64,000 nt of DNA. Origin: Actinomycetes bacterium. GTDB lineage: Bacteria > Actinomycetota > Acidimicrobiia > Acidimicrobiales > Acidimicrobiaceae. Positions 8,061-17,490 of the stretch are shown here, piece after piece. Positions within the stretch are counted from its first letter, which is position 1. The number at the start of each line of letters is the position of its first letter. Made by a program: the position numbers and the translations under genes. The stretch covers positions 1 through 64,000 of the forward strand of contig JAKCDL010000003.1 in NCBI GenBank assembly GCA_021841935.1, given 5' to 3'. The notes under the pieces are model-generated. The model was given only the letters and a program-made list of their open reading frames with translations. It made no database searches and had not been told where the DNA came from.

Positions 8061-9407
8061 CTATCCACCAACTACCGAGAAGCCCTGTTGCTTCATTGCT
8101 GAAACTGTCGAGCTCTGGGTTGTATTGATAGCATCGGTCAAAGTACCCGAACCTGTGGTGGCTTTGGCAAATGCGTCATTTAGCTGAGTGAAGGTCGTCG
8201 ACATCACAGGTCCCCAGAGGAAGCTGGTATTTACTGCCTTTGATCCTTGAGCAAAGACTTGCCAGATATTTTGGCCTCCGTAGAATGCCACTGGCGAGTT
8301 TGCTGCAGGAAGTTGCTGGCCTGCAAGAGATGCTGGATAGAGACCACCAGTTTGGATCATGTTGTTGATGCTGGCGGTATTTGTATTTAGCCACTCTGCA
8401 AATTGAGCAGCTTGTGCTGGGTACTTAGTGTCCTTGAAGACTGCTGTTGTTGATCCGCCCCAGTTGCCATCTACAGTTGTAGAACCCCAGTTTGGCATTG
8501 GAGCTACTCTCCAATCGCCTGAAGTCGTAGCAGCATTGGTTGCAATGGTGTTTTCACCCCATACAGCCGTTGGCCAGGTCAAGATGGTTCCATCTGATAG
8601 ATCCTTGTACCAACCGGTAGAAAAGTCAGGCTCCACCTTTACGAGGCCCTGGGAGATCATGGTCTGCCATAGATTGGCAACCTGCTGAGTTGCAGGGTCA
8701 GCCAAGTTCACTACCCACGAATTTCCTTGAGTTCCAAACCACTTAGCACCGGCCTGCCAAGCAAGGGCGGAGAACCAAGCCGAGTCAGAGGCTGGGAATG
8801 CCGCGATATATGCATTTGGGTTTTGCTGGTGAATCTTTTGAGCATCAGCGAGGTACTCTGCCCAAGTTGTAGGCACAGTCAAGCCATACTTGGTGAAGAG
8901 GTCGGCTCGATAGAAGAGCCCCATCGGACCAGTATCCTGAGGAATTGCATAGACGCCGCCCCCTTGTGAAACCTGATTCCACGTCCATGGTACAAATTGG
9001 CTCTTATACGAATTTGCTCCATATTGAGCTAGGTTGACCAAGCCACCTACGTGCTCAAAGTTTGGAATAACTGGATACTCTACTTGACCAAGGTCTGGAG
9101 CATTTCCAGCTTGAAGAGCCGAGAACATCTTCGCATAGGTCCCAGCAGCCCCCGAAGTGACCTCATCAAGCTTTACCTGAATGTTCGGATGTGAACTATT
9201 CCACAAATTCACCGAAGTTTGAAGGCCCGGCACCCAAGACCAGAAGGTCAGATGAACTACACCAGCTGTAGTAGCTGGAGCAGAAGTACTGCTAGTGCTA
9301 GATGCAGTAGAACCGCATGCTGCCGCCAATGTCGCCACTGACAGGCCTAAAGCAATACCTTTACCACTTTTTTTGAAGAATCGTGAGATTGAGCCTTGTA
9401 AGCCCAT
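8061..9407 (-). CDS. Sugar-binding lipoprotein of an ABC importer (family 1)
   Basis: Substrate-binding component that captures oligosaccharides outside the membrane. The N-terminus has a basic stretch, a hydrophobic core and the lipobox LAAAC with the lipidated cysteine at 31, followed by a Ser/Thr/Ala-rich linker. The mature domain resembles MalE-like family 1 proteins (HLTFWSWVPG; AGNAPDLGQVEYP; a C-terminal WGGSTTAVFKDTKYP region). It is the first gene of the leftward galactoside operon. Neighbouring alpha- and beta-galactosidase genes suggest galactosides as ligands (inference). Confidence 0.9.
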   Translation of the reverse strand: MGLQGSISRFFKKSGKGIALGLSVATLAAACGSTASSTSSTSAPATTAGVVHLTFWSWVPGLQTSVNLWNSSHPNIQVKLDEVTSGAAGTYAKMFSALQAGNAPDLGQVEYPVIPNFEHVGGLVNLAQYGANSYKSQFVPWTWNQVSQGGGVYAIPQDTGPMGLFYRADLFTKYGLTVPTTWAEYLADAQKIHQQNPNAYIAAFPASDSAWFSALAWQAGAKWFGTQGNSWVVNLADPATQQVANLWQTMISQGLVKVEPDFSTGWYKDLSDGTILTWPTAVWGENTIATNAATTSGDWRVAPMPNWGSTTVDGNWGGSTTAVFKDTKYPAQAAQFAEWLNTNTASINNMIQTGGLYPASLAGQQLPAANSPVAFYGGQNIWQVFAQGSKAVNTSFLWGPVMSTTFTQLNDAFAKATTGSGTLTDAINTTQSSTVSAMKQQGFSVVGG

Positions 9408-9781
9408 CTTGATTTCCCCCCTTTTACTTATCGCGATGCTAACCCCAGCATCGCAGCCCGTTTAGAGCGTTGCCCCATTCGAAGTTAACACGCCGGAAAA
9501 CAAATTGCAACGCAGAAGCAACAAATTTGTTACTTTTTCTAACATTTTCCCACATACGACACTCGCTTGGTATTTGCTTGAAAGTGATGCTTCTTAGGTT
9601 TTCTCAACTAAAAGTCCAGCTCAGACATATAAAATGGTATTGATGCTACATTGTAAGCTAGCAACTGCGCGAAGTTAAAGAAAATGTCCGACACTTGATC
9701 ACCCCAAATTCTCACAAAAAGTCCCAAAGCCTAACATTTACTGATAGATTGAAGGAAATTTCTCGCAAGTAAGGATCATTC
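9408..9781. promoter_or_regulatory. Divergent control region of the two galactoside operons
   Basis: This 373-base gap separates divergent operons and should hold both promoters. Visible elements are a direct repeat AACAAATT at 9499-9506 and 9520-9527, exactly 21 bases or two helical turns apart, with the second copy extended to the palindrome AACAAATTTGTT (9520-9531). A perfect 8-bp hairpin lies at 9433-9454 in the presumed leader of the binding-protein mRNA. The repeats are candidate sites for the DeoR protein encoded at 3168-3962. Confidence 0.5.
9433..9454 (-). promoter_or_regulatory. Leader hairpin of the binding-protein mRNA
   Basis: Arms GCGATGCT (9433-9440) and AGCATCGC (9447-9454) pair perfectly around AACCCC. 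The hairpin ends 25 bases upstream of the ATG at 9407, so it lies in the probable 5' untranslated region. It could protect the transcript or regulate initiation. No T run follows, which argues against a terminator. Confidence 0.4.
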
Positions 9782-11254
9782 ATGGCGCCAAGAAACTTAC
9801 TATCTAGCTATCTCCTTCCGATAGAAGCAAATACGGCACAAATCTTCGAGTTGGGATGGCAATCCTGGAGCCCCTCGGGAAGCTATTCGGTCCTCTCAAC
9901 TTCTCCGAGGCCAAAAAGAGATATTTGGGAGACGATGGCCTTTAGACCCGGCTTTGTTGACCCAAAGACAGAAGGGCTTTTTGTCTCCGACGGCTGGCTC
10001 ATTGTCGATCCCGGCGATGGTACACCAATCATAACCTTCGAAGGAGCAAATCTCCCAGAACAAGTGCCTCATATTACCGCAAAATTGCTAAGTCCAGAGA
10101 CAATATCGATAGCCGGTCAGAGTATCCATTTGGGAAGGCAGCTAGATACGATTCCCGGTTCTTCGGCTCTCAAGATCGAGGCTAACGAAGAGCTCATTGT
10201 ACGCGCATGGCCTTCGCTCTCGACTATTTCACAGGTTCTCGACGAATTGTCGCGCCAATATGCTAACGGTCTCAAGACAACCTTCAAGAGCGCAATAGAA
10301 CCAGCGTGGTGCTCATGGTACTGCTATTGGACGAGTGTCACGGCAGCTGATATCATCTCAGAGGCTGAAAAGATCAACGCTAAAGGACTCAACGTCAAAA
10401 CAATTCAGATCGATGACGGGTGGCAGATCGACCTCGGGAACTGGCGACCATCTGACCGCTTCGGAGACTTAGATTCGGTAATCAAAACTGTAAAAAGCGC
10501 TGGATACGACGTTGGAATTTGGGTCGCTCCATTTCTTATCGGCGAAAATTCAACTCTTCTCACCGATAATCCTGAATTTACGGCACCTAATATGAGTGCT
10601 GGATTCAATTGGCAACAGAAGCTCTTCGTTGCCAACTTGAAAGATGCAAGGCTAAGAAGGACGATTGTCGACACCTTTAAGTTCCTTGTCGACAAAGGCG
10701 TTAGTTACTTTAAACTCGACTTCCTCTACGCTGGCCTAATCTCGAGTGACCCATCAACGGCCCTTTACCGAGAGGTGCTCAGCGAGGTGCGAGAAGTAGT
10801 TGGGAAAGAGAGCAAAATGGTCGGCTGCGGAGCGCCGCTACTACCCTCCGTCGGCCTCTTCGATGCAATGAGAATCTCTCCTGACATAGCACCCCATTGG
10901 AATCCACCCCTACAGGATGTAAGTCAACCCGGGAGCAGGGCTGCGATTGCAAACGCAAGGAGTCGAGCCCCACTACATGGGAACCTATGGATCAACGATC
11001 ACGACTGTGCTCTTACAAGGCCATCGATCATGGCTAGGGAATTAATTGCACATTCCATGGAGGGTAATGGCGGCCTTAGAACATTTTCTGATCCAATCGA
11101 CACGCTCGACGATTGGGCATTCAACCGTTTGAGCCAACTACTTAGAACTTCTTCCCTCGAGAAGTCAACACCCCAAGCAAACTCCACACTTTCGATCGAA
11201 GATCTAAACAGCTCCACGATCACCATAGCTGATCACGAAAAAAATCAACTTTGA
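9782..11254 (+). CDS. Alpha-galactosidase, glycoside hydrolase family 36
   Basis: Releases terminal alpha-galactose from melibiose, raffinose-type sugars or galactomannan fragments. The GH36/GH-D signatures are visible: WCSWYCYWT, IQIDDGWQ, the catalytic nucleophile D313 in YFKLDFLYAG, and the acid/base D368 in MRISPDIAPHW. At 490 residues it is shorter than the roughly 700-residue tetrameric GH36 enzymes, with a reduced N-terminal beta domain. It has no signal peptide and so is cytosolic. It opens the rightward operon with galM and galE. Confidence 0.9.
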   Translation: MAPRNLLSSYLLPIEANTAQIFELGWQSWSPSGSYSVLSTSPRPKRDIWETMAFRPGFVDPKTEGLFVSDGWLIVDPGDGTPIITFEGANLPEQVPHITAKLLSPETISIAGQSIHLGRQLDTIPGSSALKIEANEELIVRAWPSLSTISQVLDELSRQYANGLKTTFKSAIEPAWCSWYCYWTSVTAADIISEAEKINAKGLNVKTIQIDDGWQIDLGNWRPSDRFGDLDSVIKTVKSAGYDVGIWVAPFLIGENSTLLTDNPEFTAPNMSAGFNWQQKLFVANLKDARLRRTIVDTFKFLVDKGVSYFKLDFLYAGLISSDPSTALYREVLSEVREVVGKESKMVGCGAPLLPSVGLFDAMRISPDIAPHWNPPLQDVSQPGSRAAIANARSRAPLHGNLWINDHDCALTRPSIMARELIAHSMEGNGGLRTFSDPIDTLDDWAFNRLSQLLRTSSLEKSTPQANSTLSIEDLNSSTITIADHEKNQL

Positions 11255-11348
11255 GCCACAGATATTACGAGGATGCGATTTAGTTTGGGGTAGAGAACTC
11301 GTACGCAGGGTGAGCGTTGCCGGGTCAAGGACTAGAAGAGGGAACAAG

Positions 11349-12374
11349 TTGACAATGGACGACAATGGCTTTGCTGAAGAAGACGATTACCCCTCGGGGA
11401 CTCAATATCTAATTAGTAAAAACAACACCTCTGCCACCATAGCCTCTGTCGGCGCAACTATTAGAAGCTTTACCCTCAACGATCAAAGTTACTTAGACGA
11501 AACTCCCATTGATGAGATGGTACAGAGGGCACGTGGCCAAATGCTCATACCTTGGCCAAATAGAGTTGCCGATGGACGATACAATCTCCGAGAAGACTCC
11601 TTTCAACTACCAATCAATGAAGTCGAACTAAATAATTCAATCCACGGTCTGGTTCGGTGGCAAGAATTTCAATTGATGAGTCGAGAGTCGGATCGCCTTG
11701 TACTTAGGTATCATCTAGCTCCGACTCCTGGATGGCCATTTTCACTAGAGATTACGATAACCTTTCAGATCTTCGACGCTCTCTTGAAGGTTGAGGTGCA
11801 CTGTAGAAACAAAAGTCGAGTATCAGCTCCCGTAGCATTTGGATCTCACCCATACCTAAAGATACCGAACGCAACGATAGCTAACTGTTCACTTTGCATT
11901 CCGGCACGAAAAGTATGGCTCGTAGACGCCCATAAAAATCCCAAAATATTAGTTGATGTTACTGAAGCTAAGTCAACCCCGGCAAAAGATGGCTCAGATG
12001 GCGAGGTGGAAGATCTCGACTTTCGAACCCCTAGAAGATTAAGTGATACCTACCTCGACTTTGCATTCACAGATCTCATATCGAGCGCATCAGATGAGAT
12101 AATGAATGCGTTGAGTGAGAACTTTTCCGGCAACTTCAATCGTTCTTACATAACAGATGGCGCCACTGAAGTAGGGGTAGTCTTTGACGAGAACTTCACA
12201 CACGTTCAGGCCTACTTCGACTCAAACAAAGCTGGTAACGACTCTATTGCGATAGAGCCAATGACGGCTCCTCCCAACGCATTCAACTTAGAGATAGAAG
12301 ATCACCTCCTTGGTGCAAAGGAGTCGAGGACTTTCGAGTGGGGCATTTACGTCGATCAACGTCGCCTGACTTAG
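11349..12374 (+). CDS. galM: Aldose 1-epimerase (galactose mutarotase)
   Basis: Interconverts beta- and alpha-D-galactose so that galactokinase can use the sugar freed by beta-galactosidase. The fold signatures include GQMLIPWPNRVADGRY, the catalytic His region NSIHGLVRW, FGSHPYLKI, and the C-terminal acid in AIEPMTAPPNAF. I place the start at a TTG at 11349, which has AGAGGGA 5 bases before it. An ATG at 11355 or a GTG at 11310 are alternatives. It lies between the alpha-galactosidase gene and galE. Confidence 0.87.
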   Translation: MTMDDNGFAEEDDYPSGTQYLISKNNTSATIASVGATIRSFTLNDQSYLDETPIDEMVQRARGQMLIPWPNRVADGRYNLREDSFQLPINEVELNNSIHGLVRWQEFQLMSRESDRLVLRYHLAPTPGWPFSLEITITFQIFDALLKVEVHCRNKSRVSAPVAFGSHPYLKIPNATIANCSLCIPARKVWLVDAHKNPKILVDVTEAKSTPAKDGSDGEVEDLDFRTPRRLSDTYLDFAFTDLISSASDEIMNALSENFSGNFNRSYITDGATEVGVVFDENFTHVQAYFDSNKAGNDSIAIEPMTAPPNAFNLEIEDHLLGAKESRTFEWGIYVDQRRLT

Positions 12375-12453
12375 CAGCCACAAGAGTGAACAATCAGCAG
12401 TAATCAAATAGTTCAGACTCGATCGAGAGCAGATCACGATAGGAACGATAAAT

Positions 12454-13392
12454 ATGAAGATATTGATCACAGGTGGGGCCGGCTATATCGGAAGCGTAAT
12501 GACCGAGTACTTTGTTTCACAAGGTTACGACGTCGACGTCCTTGACAATCTCTCCAGAGGTTACATCGATGCCGTCTCAAAAGATGCAAAGTTCATTGAG
12601 GGTGACATTAAAGACGCACTCAGAATGATCGACCACTCTACTCACTACGACGGGATAATACACCTAGCTGCTCACTCTCGCGTTGAAGAGTCAGTTCAAG
12701 ACCCATCACTGTATTGGGACAACAACGTCCTAGGAACACAAAAGATCTTGGAGTTTGCTAGGTTGCGAGAGATACCACGCTTCGTCTTTGCATCAACGGC
12801 TGCCGTATATGGAACTTTAGCTCCCTCTCCAATCACTGAAGATGTACCACCTTCACCAGCCAACACCTACGGAATGACCAAGCTAACCATGGACATGGCA
12901 ATTGAATCATATGCAAGGGCATATGGCCTAACCGGGACGAGCCTTCGCTTCTTCAACGTCTCAGGAAGCTTCAATGGAAGGCGAGAGCGACACCAACCTG
13001 AAACCCACCTTATTCCAGTGGCAGTCTCTCGTATCAAGAACAACGAGGCAGTCTCTATCTTCGGTTCCGACTATCCGACTCGGGACGGTACCTGCGTACG
13101 AGACTACATTCACGTCGTAGATCTAGCACGAGCAGCACAATTGGCTCTCAATAGAATAAGTGACGGATCGTTCAAGGTCTTCAACCTAGGAAATGGTAAC
13201 GGCTATTCAAACCTTGAGGTAGTACGGACAATTGGAGAAGTACTTGGCGTATCTCCAAAAATCAACTTCGCACCGCGAAGAGATGGTGACGCTCCCGAAT
13301 TAGTAGCAAGTTCCAAGGCGATATCTGAAGAACTGGGCTGGAGGCCATCGATCCCTTCTCTCTCCGAGATCGTTGAAAGTGCGATTATTTAG
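12454..13392 (+). CDS. galE: UDP-glucose 4-epimerase
   Basis: Interconverts UDP-galactose and UDP-glucose with tightly bound NAD, closing the Leloir cycle. This is an extended SDR protein with the NAD loop TGGAGYIGS at the N-terminus, the catalytic Ser in FASTAAVYG, and the Tyr-x3-Lys pair in TYGMTKLTMD. The substrate region LRFFNVSGS is also conserved. At 312 residues it is a little shorter than E. coli GalE. It is last in the rightward galactoside operon, so all four Leloir activities are within 12.6 kb. Confidence 0.9.
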   Translation: MKILITGGAGYIGSVMTEYFVSQGYDVDVLDNLSRGYIDAVSKDAKFIEGDIKDALRMIDHSTHYDGIIHLAAHSRVEESVQDPSLYWDNNVLGTQKILEFARLREIPRFVFASTAAVYGTLAPSPITEDVPPSPANTYGMTKLTMDMAIESYARAYGLTGTSLRFFNVSGSFNGRRERHQPETHLIPVAVSRIKNNEAVSIFGSDYPTRDGTCVRDYIHVVDLARAAQLALNRISDGSFKVFNLGNGNGYSNLEVVRTIGEVLGVSPKINFAPRRDGDAPELVASSKAISEELGWRPSIPSLSEIVESAII

Positions 13393-13739
13393 GCCGGCCT
13401 ATCTATGGGCCTTAGCGCAAGAAAACACTTGCTAATTCGCCCGAGGAGTCTTCGACGCTTAGCGTCTAACTCGATATGAATTGATCGCGATCCAAAAGTG
13501 CAACTACCCGTTGTGGCAAAGAGTCGCAATCCAAGAGGAAGACCTCTGTGAAACGTTCGTTGGGCTTTATTGATGATCGCCTCCATTTAGAGCTAAATAC
13601 CAACTCATCTTGCGGTGAAAGTGATCTTCTCAATGCCTAATCTCCCTTTAAATGCTACGATTATGTCAGATCTACGAGCACTTGCAACAGTGGCGAACTA
13701 TTTGCCATCGTCCAAAATTTGCACATGACTTCCGGGGGA
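13393..13739. other. Intergenic region after galE
   Basis: No gene is supported here. A nested hairpin at 13446-13472 (GAGT...GACGC-TTA-GCGTC...ACTC) may end or attenuate the galE transcript, but it lacks a T tract. The rest should hold the promoter of the aldehyde dehydrogenase gene. I see no convincing -35/-10 pair. Confidence 0.4.
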
Positions 13740-15164
13740 ATGACGATGATCATTAGAGACAAAATTTATATCGATGGACAATGGATCAACTCCACCTCGA
13801 CATCGACGATTGAGGTAGTCAATTCGACTACCGAAGAGGTAATGGCCACGGTACCAGAGGGAACTTCAGAGGACGTAGCGCGGGCAGTACAAGCCGCCAA
13901 GAGAGCCTTTAACACCTGGTCAGCGATTTCAGTTGAGGAAAGATCCAAATATTGCACCAGGATCGCAGAGGGGCTAATGTCACGCCTCGATGAAATATCT
14001 ACGGTTATTTCGCAAGAGGTGGGGATGGTAAAGAACCTGAGTTCCCTAATTCAAGTTGGACTTCCGATCAACTCCTTCAACACCGCCGCCGCTATAGCAT
14101 CTGACTTCAACTTTGAAGAGAGGTCAGGAAATTCACTTATCGTTCGCGAACCCATCGGTGTCGTCGGTTGCATAACTCCCTGGAACTATCCATTGCACCA
14201 GATCGCAGCAAAGGTGGCATACGCCATTGCAGCAGGCTGCTGCGTAGTTCTAAAGCCCTCCGAGGTCGCCCCTCTGAACGCATTTATTTTGGCTGAAATC
14301 ATCGACGAAGTCGGACTCCCAGCGGGCGTCTTCAACCTAGTCTGTGGCGTTGGGCCGGTAGTTGGCGAGGCCATCGCTCTTCATCCCGACGTTGACATGG
14401 TGTCTTTCACTGGCTCAACTAGAGCTGGTAGGCGAATCGCTGAGATATGTGGATCGCGTATAGCTAAGGTAGCTCTCGAGCTTGGCGGCAAGAGTGCAAA
14501 TGTAATTCTCGAAGATGCCGACTTCGAACGTGCAGTTCCAGACGGAGTTTCGAAGGCATTCCTAAACTCTGGACAGACCTGCTCCGCCCTGACAAGGATG
14601 CTAGTTCCTCGCGCGAGACTAGCCGAAGCCGAAGCTCTAGCATCGGATGCAGCAGAAAAGCTAACGGTTGGAGATCCCTTCGCAAAGGGGACACGGCTAG
14701 GTCCTTTAGTGTCGAAGGCGCAATGGGATCGCGTACAGAGGTATATTTCGACAGGTATCGAGGAGGGTGCGACTTTGATAACTGGCGGCCTTGGAAAACC
14801 CGAGGGTCTTGATACTGGTTACTTCGTAAAGCCAACGATCTTTACCAACGTTACCTCCGATATGACAATTGCCAAGGAAGAGATCTTTGGTCCCGTACTG
14901 GTGATCATTCCATTCGATAGTGAAGATGAAGCTATTTCAATAGCTAACGATACAGAGTACGGGCTAGCCGGTGGCGTATGGGCAGCGACACAGGACCGAG
15001 CACGCATCGTTGCGCGTCAAATGAGGACTGGACAGGTCGAAATAAATGGTGGAGCCTTCAACCCCAACGCACCCTTTGGTGGCTACAAAAAGTCAGGTAT
15101 CGGTCGCGAATTTGGAAGCTTTGGCTTCGAGGAGTTTCTGCTCGTAAAGGCGATACAAGAGTGA
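13740..15164 (+). CDS. NAD(P)-dependent aldehyde dehydrogenase
   Basis: Oxidises an aldehyde to the acid. The family marks are [20 protein letters not shown], the cofactor loop [11 protein letters not shown], the general-base motif [10 protein letters not shown], and the catalytic Cys in [11 protein letters not shown]. The C-terminus has the usual [17 protein letters not shown]. The start is the ATG at 13740 or 13746; GGGGGA lies just upstream, and the frame from 13719 adds only non-conserved residues. It looks monocistronic and ends in a strong terminator. It resembles the betaine/gamma-aminobutyraldehyde group, but the substrate cannot be told. A role with the adjacent sugar genes is unproven. 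Confidence 0.88.
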   Translation: MTMIIRDKIYIDGQWINSTSTSTIEVVNSTTEEVMATVPEGTSEDVARAVQAAKRAFNTWSAISVEERSKYCTRIAEGLMSRLDEISTVISQEVGMVKNLSSLIQVGLPINSFNTAAAIASDFNFEERSGNSLIVREPIGVVGCITPWNYPLHQIAAKVAYAIAAGCCVVLKPSEVAPLNAFILAEIIDEVGLPAGVFNLVCGVGPVVGEAIALHPDVDMVSFTGSTRAGRRIAEICGSRIAKVALELGGKSANVILEDADFERAVPDGVSKAFLNSGQTCSALTRMLVPRARLAEAEALASDAAEKLTVGDPFAKGTRLGPLVSKAQWDRVQRYISTGIEEGATLITGGLGKPEGLDTGYFVKPTIFTNVTSDMTIAKEEIFGPVLVIIPFDSEDEAISIANDTEYGLAGGVWAATQDRARIVARQMRTGQVEINGGAFNPNAPFGGYKKSGIGREFGSFGFEEFLLVKAIQE

Positions 15165-15288
15165 TCGAGCTACCTTATTGCTCTAATGGATCCGCATGCC
15201 AACTTAGCAAGTATCAACAAAGAAGCATTGAGGATCAACGATCAATGAGTTGAATAAAACGCAAACGATTCACCCTCAATGAATTAAA

Positions 15289-15330
15289 CAGATGAGCCAC
15301 CGCAGCTATTGCGGTGGCTCATCTGTTTTT
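15289..15330 (+). terminator. Rho-independent terminator after the aldehyde dehydrogenase gene
   Basis: A perfect 15-bp stem (CAGATGAGCCACCGC at 15289-15303, GCGGTGGCTCATCTG at 15311-15325) has a 7-base loop and is followed by TTTTT. It lies 124 bases downstream of the stop at 15164. An A run precedes the stem, so it may also work weakly in the other direction. Confidence 0.9.
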
Positions 15331-15873
15331 ATTTCAATGTTGGCCCGCCAAGGGATTCATTAGCTGAAACGAAACTGAACTATGCAATCGCCCTCTCGGT
15401 AGATGAATATGAGACTCTAAGGCGATTCCTAACTTTGAGGTCGAAGATTAACTATCAATCACAGAAACAATAGGTCAGGTACTCCGTGACATCCATTATT
15501 TTCCTCGCACTTCTACTTCTCTTCTCCGCAATGGCCATCGCCCCATTGATCGCCGACATCCCTCAAATAAGAGGCGGAAAGGCAAAGAATATCGCCAAGT
15601 CAAAGCATCCCTCAGCCCAAAGAAGCACTGCTGGAAATGCTCAAATGCTTTGATCAATTAGAGACGCAAATCGACGAAGCAGGTAAATAGTCCCGTCTCA
15701 GTGTCGTTGTCCTACTTTACCGATTAAGGACATTATGAAGCCGATGAGATTAATACATGCATAACGCCGGAAACATCAATTTAACTCAGTGCTAAATATC
15801 ACTAGCTAGAGGGTTACAAATGTCAATTGTCGGTTATAGTTAATTTTCAAAGTAAACAAAAAAGGAGATTGAT
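15331..15873. other. Intergenic region with gene-like scraps
   Basis: Between the terminator and the peroxiredoxin gene the plus strand has two gene-like stretches. One reads through about 15336-15470 (for example ALSVDEYETLRRFLTLRSKI) and ends in TAG but has no usual start codon. The other is a 55-codon membrane ORF at 15486-15653, listed separately. The 3' part (15654-15860) is AT-rich and should hold the peroxiredoxin promoter. Confidence 0.35.
15486..15653 (+). CDS. Possible small membrane protein (55 aa)
   Basis: From a GTG at 15486 the frame encodes VTSIIFLALLLLFSAMAIAP and then a basic, polar tail rich in Lys, Ser and Gln. This is the form of a single-span membrane peptide. A weak AGGT precedes the start. 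It could be genuine, or the start of a longer lost membrane protein. No family recognised. Confidence 0.35.
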   Translation: MTSIIFLALLLLFSAMAIAPLIADIPQIRGGKAKNIAKSKHPSAQRSTAGNAQML

Positions 15874-16518
15874 GTGGCATTAGCCGATGAATTACTGGCA
15901 TACAACCAAAACGCTAGAGGTAGGATCGACGCCGAGACCCTAGAGATCATGGATCGAGCAACTCAGTCACTCAAAGACGGTGGCTTCGGCGAAGGAATTG
16001 CCAAGGTCGGAGATAAGGTTGCTGACTTCGAGCTAGAGCTGATTGACGGCACAAAGTTTTCACTATCAGAGGCACTATCAAAGGGTCCTGGAGTAATAAA
16101 GTTCTACAGAGGAGGCTGGTGTCCATACTGCAACATCGAACTCCAAAGCTACCAACAGATAATTGATCGTTACGAAGAGGCTGGGATTTGGCTCTTGGCG
16201 ATCGCCCCTGAAGATCTGGACCGGATTGATGCGACAATCAAAAAGCGGGAACTCTCATTTCCAATAGCATCAGATCCAAGTCAGAGCGTTGCACGCTCTC
16301 TCAACCTCGTCTTTTCCCTACCTTCAGATCTAGTGTCACTCTACGAAAAGTGGGGCCTCGACATCATGAGGACCGATGATGGAATAGAACTTCCTGTACC
16401 GGCAACGGTAATTTTAAATCAAAACTCCGAGATCGTAGCCAACTTCTTTGACCTTGATTACACCAAGCGAAAGAGTCCACTTGAAGTTCTTCAGGCAGCT
16501 AACGACTTGCTCAGCTAA
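15874..16518 (+). CDS. Peroxiredoxin-like protein (AhpC/TSA family)
   Basis: Thioredoxin-fold peroxidase predicted to reduce peroxides. The core motif is KFYRGGWCPYCNIELQSYQQ, with a CPYC centre in place of the usual single peroxidatic Cys region, a subgroup often annotated as redoxin-domain AhpC/TSA proteins. An N-terminal helical region of about 45 residues precedes the fold. The start is a GTG at 15874 with a strong AAGGAG 8 bases upstream. The gene stands alone. Confidence 0.85.
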   Translation: MALADELLAYNQNARGRIDAETLEIMDRATQSLKDGGFGEGIAKVGDKVADFELELIDGTKFSLSEALSKGPGVIKFYRGGWCPYCNIELQSYQQIIDRYEEAGIWLLAIAPEDLDRIDATIKKRELSFPIASDPSQSVARSLNLVFSLPSDLVSLYEKWGLDIMRTDDGIELPVPATVILNQNSEIVANFFDLDYTKRKSPLEVLQAANDLLS

Positions 16519-16553
16519 GAGGGCAGTCACTAATAGCTAGAGTGAATCGATCT

Positions 16554-16600
16554 CGAAGAGCGATGGCCCAGCAATATATTGCCAAATTCATCGCTCTTCG
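16554..16600. terminator. Long-loop inverted repeat after the peroxiredoxin gene
   Basis: Perfect 12-base arms CGAAGAGCGATG (16554-16565) and CATCGCTCTTCG (16589-16600) enclose 23 bases. It lies 35 bases after the peroxiredoxin stop. There is no T tract directly after it, so termination is plausible but not certain. Confidence 0.45.
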
Positions 16601-16734
16601 ACGATCGATCACTTAGAGTTTAGGACTCTTTCATCCCTTATAATTTAAATCTCCAACGCGACAGTGAAGAACATCAAACCTAATTCAATGCCTAAGATTA
16701 GATTCCGCAGGATGCCGTTACGTCGGAGGGCCAA

Positions 16735-17403
16735 ATGAAGTATAAAGCAGTCGTATTCGATCTCTACGGTACCCTCGTAAATACCGAAGGGACCATGAGT
16801 GCCTGCGTTAGTCAATACGGCGAAAAGGGTGTAGAGCTGGTCACCCTTTGGCGAAGGTTCCAACTTGAATTTAGCTGGTTAAGGTCGCTGACGGGTGACT
16901 TCAAAGACTTCGACCAGATCACGACTGATGCACTTATTTACTCCGTACAACTACTGGGGCTGGAATACGATGAAGAGATTATCGAAAGGATAACAAAGTC
17001 TTACCTTGATCTTCCCGCCTTTGAAGAGGTACCCACGGTTCTTTCCCGAATCAAAGAAAAGTATGAGACCCTCATACTTTCAAATGGAACCCCGTCATCA
17101 ATAAGCACAGTCGTAAGTAACGCGAAGGTCGACAGAGACATCAATCACCTAGTTTCAGCTGCCGCGGAAGGTATCTACAAGCCAAGTCCCAAGGCGTACG
17201 ATCAGGTTTTTACCTTTACGTCATCTTCCAAAGAGGAGATCATCTTTGTATCTTCGAATAGCTGGGATATCAACGGTGCCTCCACCTATGGCTTTGACAC
17301 ATTCTGGGTAAACCGCCGTAATGCCCCATTTGAGAATCTTGGTGCTAGAGCTAAGTACATTGGTCGAGACCTAAGGGATCTGGAAACTCTCCTAAACCAT
17401 TAA
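16735..17403 (+). CDS. HAD-superfamily hydrolase (haloacid dehalogenase type II-like)
   Basis: The four HAD motifs are visible: VFDLYGTLVNTEG (nucleophile Asp), LILSNGTPSS, the Lys in YKPSPKAYDQVF, and FVSSNSWDINGASTYGFDTF. The last motif (SSNxWDxxGA) is typical of L-2-haloacid dehalogenases and close phosphatases. The length of 222 residues fits. The gene is single, followed by a convergent TetR gene 87 bases on. Whether the substrate is a haloacid or a phosphate ester cannot be read from the sequence. Confidence 0.85.
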   Translation: MKYKAVVFDLYGTLVNTEGTMSACVSQYGEKGVELVTLWRRFQLEFSWLRSLTGDFKDFDQITTDALIYSVQLLGLEYDEEIIERITKSYLDLPAFEEVPTVLSRIKEKYETLILSNGTPSSISTVVSNAKVDRDINHLVSAAAEGIYKPSPKAYDQVFTFTSSSKEEIIFVSSNSWDINGASTYGFDTFWVNRRNAPFENLGARAKYIGRDLRDLETLLNH

Positions 17404-17490
17404 CTTAAATTAGCTCTTGCTGATACTTCAGAACCTACAGTAACCGCCTCTAAAGGGCTTCATCGACAAGCGAACAATTCGCCCTCTAAT

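Noticed and set aside
13389-13586. 65-codon minus-strand open frame after galE
   Set aside because: No ribosome site, no family, and it overlaps the galE stop; it looks like chance.
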